From contig NZ_BMQL01000098.1 of the NCBI RefSeq assembly GCF_014648095.1, positions 1 through 8,260 of the forward strand: 8,260 nt of DNA, in the 5' to 3' direction. The translations under genes were made by a program, and so were the position numbers. The stretch is from Deinococcus ruber (GTDB taxonomy: Bacteria > Deinococcota > Deinococci > Deinococcales > Deinococcaceae). Shown one piece after another: positions 4,787-8,260 of the stretch. The notes under the pieces are model-generated. The model was given only the letters and a program-made list of their open reading frames with translations, was not told the origin of the DNA and ran no database searches. The number at the start of each line of letters is the position of its first letter. The first letter of the stretch is position 1.

Positions 4787-4857
4787 GTCGGGGGTCACGA
4801 ACCTGACAAGGTTGAACGCGCCTTCTTCCCCCGAAGATCTGGCGCGTTCCCTGTTAC
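4787..4857 (+). ncRNA. Array RNA unit 5
   Basis: The -10 box is TGCTATGGT (4772-4780). Stem 1 is GTCGGG (4787-4792) with CCTGAC (4802-4807), one G-U pair, 9-base loop. The linker is AAGGTT (4808-4813). Stem 2 is GAACGCGCC (4814-4822) with GGCGCGTTC (4841-4849), 9 bp, and its loop can form a further TCTTC/GAAGA helper stem. The tail CCTGTTACT is poor in T and overlaps the stop codon of the convergent 40-residue gene, so the 3' end is less certain. Confidence 0.7.
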
Positions 4858-4976
4858 TCAGCCGACAACGAGACTGGAACTTTGCACCCCAGACACGGAT
4901 CAGCGTGGGCAGCGCCGAACGGGCTGACCAGCAGGGCGAAGGCAGCCAGCACACCGAACACGCGGCGAAGATTCAT
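4854..4976 (-). CDS. 40-residue Sec-exported small protein
   Basis: On the minus strand, ATG at 4974-4976 lies three bases after the stop of the 138-residue gene; TAA is at 4854-4856. The product begins MNLRRVFGVLAAFALLVSPF and has a textbook signal peptide: basic NLRR, hydrophobic core, and a predicted cleavage after A-H-A25. The mature peptide would be only about 15 residues (DPCLGCKVPVSLSAE) with a CxxC motif. GGTAGG (4989-4984) seven bases upstream can serve as ribosome site. Third codon positions are G/C-rich. It forms an operon with the gene at 4980-5396 and ends against array unit 5. A short secreted peptide with CxxC could bind metal or form a disulfide; the family is unknown. Confidence 0.6.
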   Translation of the reverse strand: MNLRRVFGVLAAFALLVSPFGAAHADPCLGCKVPVSLSAE

Positions 4977-4979
4977 GAC

Positions 4980-5396
4980 TTAACCTACCATCCCGAACTG
5001 TCCGAACGCAGCGCTACGAACCTCGCGGGCCTCGTCTTTGGTCAGCGTGCGGAAGTGATCGACCACGCGGCCCAGGATCTGAGTGGCGAACTCGAAGTGG
5101 TTCTTGAAGCCCAGTCGGCCCAGCTCGATATGCAGCTGGTGGCCTGCCTTGACGCCGATCTCTTCGGTGGCTGCGTACTCGCTGATCAGCACCATGCGTC
5201 CGCTGTAGCTGGCTTCCTGGGCGTACCCGATGGCCTCTTCCTCGCTGATGCTCACGCCGTCGCGGTCGCACTGCACGCTGCCGTCCATGAAGCGGATGAT
5301 GCTCACGGTCATGTATGTGGTGCTGATGACGGCCCCGTCTTGGGTGTTCCAGATGGTGATGTTGAAGGTCCGGGCGGCTTTGATATGCTTGTTCAT
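4980..5396 (-). CDS. 138-residue hypothetical protein
   Basis: ATG 5396 (minus strand) has an excellent ribosome site, AGGAGG, six to seven bases upstream (in 5403-5408). The product is soluble, without signal or membrane segment. The first half (about 10-40) looks beta-rich (FNITIWNTQDGAVISTTYMT); then comes an acidic patch SISEEEAIGYAQEA (49-62), a hydrophobic strand MVLISEYA, and a helical C-terminal half with HFRTLTKDEAREV (114-126). There is one cysteine. No motif points to an enzyme, and the family is not recognised. It is the first gene of a minus-strand pair, driven by a promoter with a perfect TTGACA -35 box, divergent from a small regulator that may control it. Confidence 0.75.
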   Translation of the reverse strand: MNKHIKAARTFNITIWNTQDGAVISTTYMTVSIIRFMDGSVQCDRDGVSISEEEAIGYAQEASYSGRMVLISEYAATEEIGVKAGHQLHIELGRLGFKNHFEFATQILGRVVDHFRTLTKDEAREVRSAAFGQFGMVG

Positions 5397-5417
5397 GTCA
5401 TTCCTCCTAGAGTGATC

Positions 5418-5459
5418 AGAAGAGGCGCTTTCTCTTGGTCGGGTTCAGCGCCTTCTTCT
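5418..5459 (-). promoter_or_regulatory. 5'-leader hairpin of the minus-strand operon
   Basis: AGAAGAGGCGCT (5418-5429) pairs with AGCGCCTTCTTCT (5447-5459): six perfect GC-rich pairs, one bulged base, then six more. In the minus-strand transcript it begins within a few bases of the predicted start and ends about ten bases before the AGGAGG. It could stabilise the mRNA or tune translation. Without a T-run it does not look like an attenuator. Confidence 0.5.
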
Positions 5460-5466
5460 TGACTCA

Positions 5467-5495
5467 AGTGTATACGCTTAGTGCCTACATGTCAA
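5467..5495 (-). promoter_or_regulatory. Promoter of the minus-strand operon
   Basis: Reading the minus strand, TTGACA (5495-5490) is followed after 15 bases by TATACA (5474-5469), or after 17 bases by TACACT (5472-5467). The -10 lies in an imperfect palindrome AAGTGTATACGCTT (5466-5479). The start would be near 5460, giving a leader of about 60 bases to the ATG at 5396. Confidence 0.65.
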
Positions 5496-5510
5496 CACTG
5501 AACGCCTACA
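5483..5510. promoter_or_regulatory. Direct repeats, possible operator
   Basis: GCCTACA occurs at 5483-5489 and again at 5504-5510, 21 bases apart (two helical turns), with a related GCTACA at 5516-5521 minus one base. The repeats flank the -35 box of the minus-strand promoter and lie just before the XRE gene, where an autoregulator would bind. Confidence 0.35.
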
Positions 5511-5513
5511 ACC

Positions 5514-5522
5514 TGCTACACT
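5514..5522 (+). promoter_or_regulatory. Extended -10 box for leaderless XRE gene
   Basis: TGCTACACT matches TGnTAnnnT, the same box found before the array units. Its last base is exactly seven positions before the A of ATG 5529, as it is seven positions before stem 1 in all five units. With no ribosome site before the ATG, the predicted transcript starts at the start codon. Confidence 0.6.
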
Positions 5523-5528
5523 TCAGTC

Positions 5529-5756
5529 ATGGACACATACCCTCCTCAGGCAGCCGCAGAAGCGGTAGACAAGATGCTCAGCAAGGCGGGCAAGACTCGC
5601 TCGGAGCTTGCCCGGGAACTCGGATTGTCCCGTCAACAGATCACGCGCACGATCAATAGCACAGCCCTTCTAAATGAACGCGCTGCCCATTGGCTCGCCA
5701 TCCTTGACGCCCTCGGCCTGGAAGTCGTCATCCAACCGAAGAAACCTGCCGAGTAA
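5529..5756 (+). CDS. Small XRE/Cro-type HTH regulator
   Basis: The 75-residue product has a helix-turn-helix at about 22-45: KTRSELARELGLSRQQITRT, with SELA on the first helix, GLS at the turn and QQITRTI as recognition helix. A helical C-terminus with LEVVIQP follows. It is a stand-alone DNA-binding domain, the size of antitoxin or phage repressor/Cro proteins; no adjacent toxin is recognised. The ATG lacks a ribosome site, so translation is probably leaderless from TGCTACACT at 5514. The gene is divergent from the 4980-5396 operon, and CCTACA repeats lie between them, so it likely represses itself, that operon, or both. A bidirectional terminator follows. Confidence 0.8.
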   Translation: MDTYPPQAAAEAVDKMLSKAGKTRSELARELGLSRQQITRTINSTALLNERAAHWLAILDALGLEVVIQPKKPAE

Positions 5757-5763
5757 TCCGGTA

Positions 5764-5810
5764 CAAAAAGGGGAGCCGCGCCAGATCCGAAGATGGGCGC
5801 GGCTCTTCTG
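5764..5810. terminator. Bidirectional terminator
   Basis: GAGCCGCGCC (5773-5782) pairs perfectly with GGCGCGGCTC (5796-5805), followed by TTCT on the plus strand and preceded by AAAAAGG (5765-5771), which reads CCTTTTT on the minus strand. It ends the XRE gene and would stop minus-strand readthrough even better. Confidence 0.8.
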
Positions 5811-5945
5811 CCATCGTTGCGGGGGCGGGCAGCCCAGCTCGGCACACACCCTCACTGTGACGGCTGACGAATATGTGTGACTTACGAAAGGGTTGGGAAA
5901 CTGGGGTCATAGCATGCCCTAATTGAATCGGCGTGAAGTGGGAGT

Positions 5946-6164
5946 ATGCCCGACCTCTCTTCCTTCACGCCCACCGAGTTACTCGAACTGCTCGAACAGA
6001 TCAATACGTCTGGTCAGAGCCCGCCCGAGCTCCAGCTACCTCACATGACCCAGATCAAACTCGCTTTGCTCCTCAATACCGACCCAGCGTTCAAAACAGC
6101 CCTGATCGCCATCATCCAGAGTTATTTAGCAGGCACGGCACTTCCAGACGTTGACGACCTGTAG
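5946..6164 (+). CDS. 72-residue hypothetical protein
   Basis: ATG 5946 to TAG 6162-6164. The product is acidic and mostly helical: TPTELLELLEQINTSG (8-23), a Pro-rich turn, then MTQIKLALLLNTDPAFKTALIAIIQSYL (about 34-61) and an acidic tail DVDDL. No HTH motif, signal or definite membrane span is visible. GGAG at 5941-5944 is too close to the ATG to serve it, and the TAGCAT at 5910-5915 is only a possible -10. Translation start and expression are therefore uncertain. A competing frame from GTG 5933 has a low-complexity, unlikely sequence. It lies between two terminators as a single-gene unit. Function unknown. Confidence 0.55.
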   Translation: MPDLSSFTPTELLELLEQINTSGQSPPELQLPHMTQIKLALLLNTDPAFKTALIAIIQSYLAGTALPDVDDL

Positions 6165-6168
6165 AACT

Positions 6169-6205
6169 AGTTGTCCACACCCTGTGGAAAAGCCTGTGGA
6201 CAACT
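6169..6205. promoter_or_regulatory. Cluster of three DnaA-box-like sequences in an inverted repeat
   Basis: AGTTGTCCACA (6169-6179) and TGTGGACAACT (6195-6205) form a perfect 11-bp inverted repeat. Each contains a 9-mer, TTGTCCACA, one base from the DnaA box TTATCCACA. Between them TGTGGAAAA (6183-6191) is a third box-like 9-mer on the opposite strand (TTTTCCACA). It could bind DnaA or simply be a hairpin at the 3' end of the upstream gene. Confidence 0.45.
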
Positions 6206-6206
6206 T

Positions 6207-6250
6207 AGAAAAAGTCTCCACCTAAAAATTAAGGCGGAGACTTTATTTAC
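6207..6250. terminator. Bidirectional terminator between convergent genes
   Basis: AAAGTCTCC (6211-6219) pairs with GGAGACTTT (6236-6244), with a short inner CCT/AGG pairing. The plus-strand tail is TATTT; on the minus strand the tail is CTTTTTC. It lies between the 72-residue gene and the end of the minus-strand cassette. Confidence 0.75.
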
Positions 6251-6267
6251 AATTTACTCTAATTCAT

Positions 6268-7419
6268 TCAGCCCATTTTCAGATTGGTATGACCCGCTCT
6301 TAGCTTTAAATTAGCTGAGGGCCTGAAAAATTCAGGTTCAAGATTGCTCACTTTGCCGAGAAAGACCTCTTCAGGGAATAACAATTCTAGGATCTGTGAG
6401 TTGCTGTAAACTTTTTCTTCGACTAGAAGTTCAATAGCCTGTTTAAAAAGAGCGGGACTTTCTGGAATCCATACGTCATCGAAAGGTTCCTCTACTTTCC
6501 AGCCTCTTCGAATGTAATTTGACCAAGCTAGACGTGAGCGGCTTTTGTCAAAAACACCTAAACTCTCCAGCCGCATTATCATAGCAGCTATTGAAACTTT
6601 CCAGTACTGTTTGAGCGATTTAAGCTCAAGCATTGAGGCTGTGAAAATCTGCTTTCTAAATGCTTGAGTGGGTAGCAGGAGACAGGAAGCAAAAAAGTGT
6701 GCCTGTTTTTCGATGGAAGTGTCGAATGCTTTGAGATCATCCTTTGAAATATTTCTATGCAATAGAAGATGCCCCAGCTCATGCGCCGCATCAAACCTAG
6801 ACCTTACAGCAGAAGCCTTGTCCGCATTAAGGATAATGAACGGCCTATCTATTTTCTTATCCCATACAGATAAACCGTCAATATCATGCGAATGAAAGTT
6901 CATCCTTACAACTATGATGCCATTAGATTCCATAGTCCCGACCAAATCACCGATAGGTAAATCACCCAAGCCCCAAGTGCGCCTTACTTCATTTGCGGCC
7001 AATTCAATATACTCTTCGGTTATCAGTAGAGGATTACTGTCAGGCTGGGGCAATACGGGAAGATTTAAGTTCGGGAAATCTACCTCAGAATCTAATAAGT
7101 TGGCAATTTCACCAATCCATTCTGTTGTAGATCTAGCACTCTTAATTTCTGTGATAGGAGCTTTCTTGAGCTTCCGAAAAAATATAGTTTCGTTAGAGTA
7201 ATCTGCAAGGATGGGTCTGTAGAAATAGCTTCCCGGTTTGTTCAAAACCAGACATAGCTTTATAAAGTGCTCGGAGCTCGGATGCTTGCCGCGTTCAAAT
7301 TGATCAACTGCTTGACGAGTAACGCCAAGCATATCGCCAAGAGACTCGACCGATAGACCGAATGCTTCTCGCGCCTGTCGCAAACGAGCCCCCACGAAAA
7401 CGAGGGGATCTTCCGACAT
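6268..7419 (-). CDS. XRE HTH fused to ImmA/IrrE zinc metalloprotease
   Basis: The 383-residue product has an N-terminal XRE helix-turn-helix (about 8-62: RLRQAREAFGLSVESLGDML, then GVTRQAVDQFERGKHPS). A linker leads to an ImmA/IrrE (COG2856) domain with H213-E-L-G-H217 as zinc site and catalytic Glu214, and E237-K-Q-A-x-x-F-A with the third ligand Glu237 and the following LLLP. A C-terminal helical part (about 265-360) has no recognised motif. Family members cleave XRE repressors: ImmA cuts ImmR in ICEBs1, and Deinococcus IrrE cuts DdrO. The ribosome site AGGAGT lies about six bases upstream, and the gene follows its partner by three bases. It is visibly A+T-richer than everything around it, suggesting separate acquisition. 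It could be a phage immunity switch or a defence/toxin-antitoxin-like component. Confidence 0.92.
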   Translation of the reverse strand: MSEDPLVFVGARLRQAREAFGLSVESLGDMLGVTRQAVDQFERGKHPSSEHFIKLCLVLNKPGSYFYRPILADYSNETIFFRKLKKAPITEIKSARSTTEWIGEIANLLDSEVDFPNLNLPVLPQPDSNPLLITEEYIELAANEVRRTWGLGDLPIGDLVGTMESNGIIVVRMNFHSHDIDGLSVWDKKIDRPFIILNADKASAVRSRFDAAHELGHLLLHRNISKDDLKAFDTSIEKQAHFFASCLLLPTQAFRKQIFTASMLELKSLKQYWKVSIAAMIMRLESLGVFDKSRSRLAWSNYIRRGWKVEEPFDDVWIPESPALFKQAIELLVEEKVYSNSQILELLFPEEVFLGKVSNLEPEFFRPSANLKLRAGHTNLKMG

Positions 7420-7422
7420 AAA

Positions 7423-8097
7423 TTACTCCTGATTCTCCTGCTTCGCGCGCTTCTTGACAGAGACTTTGCGTTCCACCGGAAGGACAATACCAGTGCTGGG
7501 CATGGTGGGGGCAACAGGGGTTGCAGGAATGACGAGATTCGCTCCCGGATGCTGACGCAAGTCGTACTTATAGAGATAACGCGTTCCGCAGGGACTGGGC
7601 ATTGCAGCCATGATGAAAGCGGGGATGGAAACATCGTCCTTTTCGGGTCCGTGAATGATCAGAGCATGCCGGAGAGGGCCATTGCCGAGAGCCACTTCAT
7701 CCAGAGTCCACTGATTCAGGCGACGCAGCATGGTACGAAACTGAGCGGTCCTGGGAATGGTGTCTTCATCGGCAACGCAGGACTGGGACAGCATCATCCT
7801 GCCAATTTGCATGCGCAGGAAACTGCCCGTCCCTGTCCTGTAGGGCTGATCCGCGACGTCGACTCCCGGTACCAAAATCGGCAGACTCCTGAGTTCCTGC
7901 TCAATCAGCGAGTGCCGGATATGTCCGGTCATTCGCCGCTGCTCGGGCCGCTGGCTATACCTTCTTCCTTCCGCCGCTGCTTCCGCATAAACCGTGTCGA
8001 TGACACTCGCGATGGCGAAAAATCCGTAGTGCTCAACTTCGCGTCGAAAAGCATCGGATTCATAGTCATCCGGGAAGAGCGTGAGGTTAGAATTCAT
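7423..8097 (-). CDS. 224-residue unknown partner of XRE-ImmA/IrrE protein
   Basis: The first gene of the minus-strand cassette, stopping three bases before the protease gene starts. The protein is soluble, with no signal or membrane span. The N-terminal part is charged and helical (11-70, including RRYSQRPEQRRMTGHIRH). The central region TIPRTAQFRTMLRRLNQW (113-130) is followed by a probable beta core HALIIHG...IPAFIMAAMPSPCGTRYLYKYDL (144-180). A Pro-rich linker (190-207) precedes a basic tail VKKRAKQENQE. I do not recognise a family. Base composition is closer to the phage genes than to its neighbour. ATG 8097 lacks a ribosome site; TTGACA at 8133-8128 would place the transcript start at or near this ATG. 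Tight coupling suggests it is a substrate, antitoxin or effector of the protease. Confidence 0.8.
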   Translation of the reverse strand: MNSNLTLFPDDYESDAFRREVEHYGFFAIASVIDTVYAEAAAEGRRYSQRPEQRRMTGHIRHSLIEQELRSLPILVPGVDVADQPYRTGTGSFLRMQIGRMMLSQSCVADEDTIPRTAQFRTMLRRLNQWTLDEVALGNGPLRHALIIHGPEKDDVSIPAFIMAAMPSPCGTRYLYKYDLRQHPGANLVIPATPVAPTMPSTGIVLPVERKVSVKKRAKQENQE

Positions 8098-8103
8098 GAG
8101 AGT

Positions 8104-8133
8104 ATCTTTGCAGATTTCGGCTCAATTTGTCAA
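8104..8133 (-). promoter_or_regulatory. Candidate leaderless promoter of cassette
   Basis: On the minus strand TTGACA (8133-8128) is followed after 18 bases by AAAGAT (8109-8104), a weak -10. A start seven bases further falls exactly on the A of ATG 8097. The perfect -35 is the main support; the -10 is poor. Confidence 0.4.
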
Positions 8134-8147
8134 CCGGATTGCAGCAT
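8130..8147 (-). CDS. Five-codon leader ORF (MLQSG)
   Basis: On the minus strand AGGAGG (8158-8153) is followed by five bases and ATG (8147-8145), but the frame ends after five codons at TGA (8132-8130), inside the TTGACA box. TATAAA (8171-8166) lies a suitable distance upstream to act as a -10. This could be a regulatory leader peptide or a decayed start. It is out of frame with the gene at 8097. Confidence 0.3.
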   Translation of the reverse strand: MLQSG

Positions 8148-8221
8148 GGCAGCCTCCTCTGCGTGTTTATAGCGTAAATTCCATCACAGATATGTATATT
8201 GCGGAACAAGCTGACAACTTC

Positions 8222-8237
8222 GATTTCTGCAGAAATC
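8222..8237. promoter_or_regulatory. Perfect 16-bp palindrome, candidate operator
   Basis: GATTTCTGCAGAAATC reads identically on both strands with no spacer. It lies about 125-140 bases upstream of the cassette's first gene, in a stretch (8172-8260) that otherwise shows no gene. It has the form of a homodimeric repressor site, such as an XRE protein might use. Confidence 0.4.
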
Positions 8238-8260
8238 CAACCGAACCACAGAAGCATGAT

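Larger units (their letters stand above)
4403..4857 (+). repeat. Tandem array of five two-hairpin RNA units
   Basis: Five units repeat with starts about 66-114 bases apart. Each has TGnTAnnnT, six bases, a 6-bp stem with an 8-12 base loop, an AAGGTT-like linker, and a 9-11 bp GC-rich stem. Four of the five then have a T-tract that runs into or near the next -10 box. Stem sequences differ between units (first stem GCCTGG, GCTTGG, GCCTGG, GTCTGA, GTCGGG), yet each pairs with its own partner, by Watson-Crick or G-U pairs. This is direct sequence evidence for selection on structure. No protein-coding frame explains it. The units are listed separately. Confidence 0.85.

Noticed and set aside
4403..4857. 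CRISPR-like repeat array
   Set aside because: The units are not identical direct repeats with unique spacers; stems differ between units and only pairing and promoter motifs are kept. No cas genes are present.
4418..4857. tRNA or tRNA-like gene cluster
   Set aside because: GGTT-containing linkers hint at a T-arm, but there is no acceptor stem, anticodon arm or CCA end, and the second stem is followed by a T-tract.
4746..5462. 238-residue plus-strand ORF
   Set aside because: It is antisense to the 138-residue and 40-residue minus-strand genes, which have ribosome sites, a promoter and a signal peptide.
8098..8260. Deinococcus RDRM (DdrO operator) before the cassette
   Set aside because: I looked for the TTATGTTATT-like palindrome because of the IrrE-type domain; nothing close to it is present.
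1..8260. Insertion sequence, integrase or attachment site
   Set aside because: No transposase or integrase motif and no target-site duplication or tRNA end is visible, so prophage boundaries cannot be placed in this window.

Overview
The window looks like the late (tail/lysis) end of a phage or prophage in a Deinococcus-like host, followed by an accessory region. This assignment is inference. It rests on G+C-rich coding with strong GGAGG ribosome sites, apparently leaderless genes driven by a TAnnnT -10 box (a habit well documented in Deinococcus), Sec and lipoprotein signals suited to a diderm envelope, and an ImmA/IrrE protease gene. No single gene proves the species.

Positions 1-4402, plus strand. 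The window opens in the C-terminus of a probable tail protein and a possible 24-residue ORF. Then comes a tightly packed operon: a lipoprotein (497-934), a Sec-exported protein (938-1321), two membrane proteins, the first holin-like (1331-1795, 1785-2219), and a GH19 endolysin without a signal peptide (2216-2767). After a gap that holds a candidate minus-strand 50-residue membrane protein, a second small operon follows (3060-4310): a Cys/His zinc-site-like protein, a two-segment membrane protein, a 65-residue protein and a second lipoprotein. It ends at a strong terminator (4365-4402). The endolysin and membrane proteins suggest host lysis; the two lipoproteins could be outer-envelope partners of that step.

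Positions 4403-4860 hold the most remarkable feature: a tandem array of five short RNA-like units. Each has an extended -10 box (TGnTAnnnT), six spacer bases, a 6-bp hairpin starting at the predicted +1, a short linker (AAGGTT-like), and a 9-11 bp GC-rich hairpin, in most units followed by a T-tract. The stems differ in sequence but keep pairing, so the structure appears to be conserved by compensatory change. I know of no described family that matches.

Positions 4854-5756. A minus-strand pair (138-residue unknown protein, then a 40-residue Sec-exported peptide) is divergent from a small XRE-type regulator, with overlapping promoters and repeated CCTACA motifs between them. A bidirectional terminator and a 72-residue hypothetical gene follow (5946-6164), then a cluster of DnaA-box-like sequences (6169-6205) and another bidirectional terminator.

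Positions 6268-8097, minus strand, form a two-gene cassette: an unrecognised 224-residue protein followed three bases later by a visibly A+T-richer gene encoding an XRE HTH fused to an ImmA/IrrE zinc-protease domain. The cassette could be a phage immunity switch or a defence/toxin-antitoxin-like module. Its upstream region carries promoter motifs, a five-codon leader ORF with a strong ribosome site, and a perfect 16-bp palindrome.
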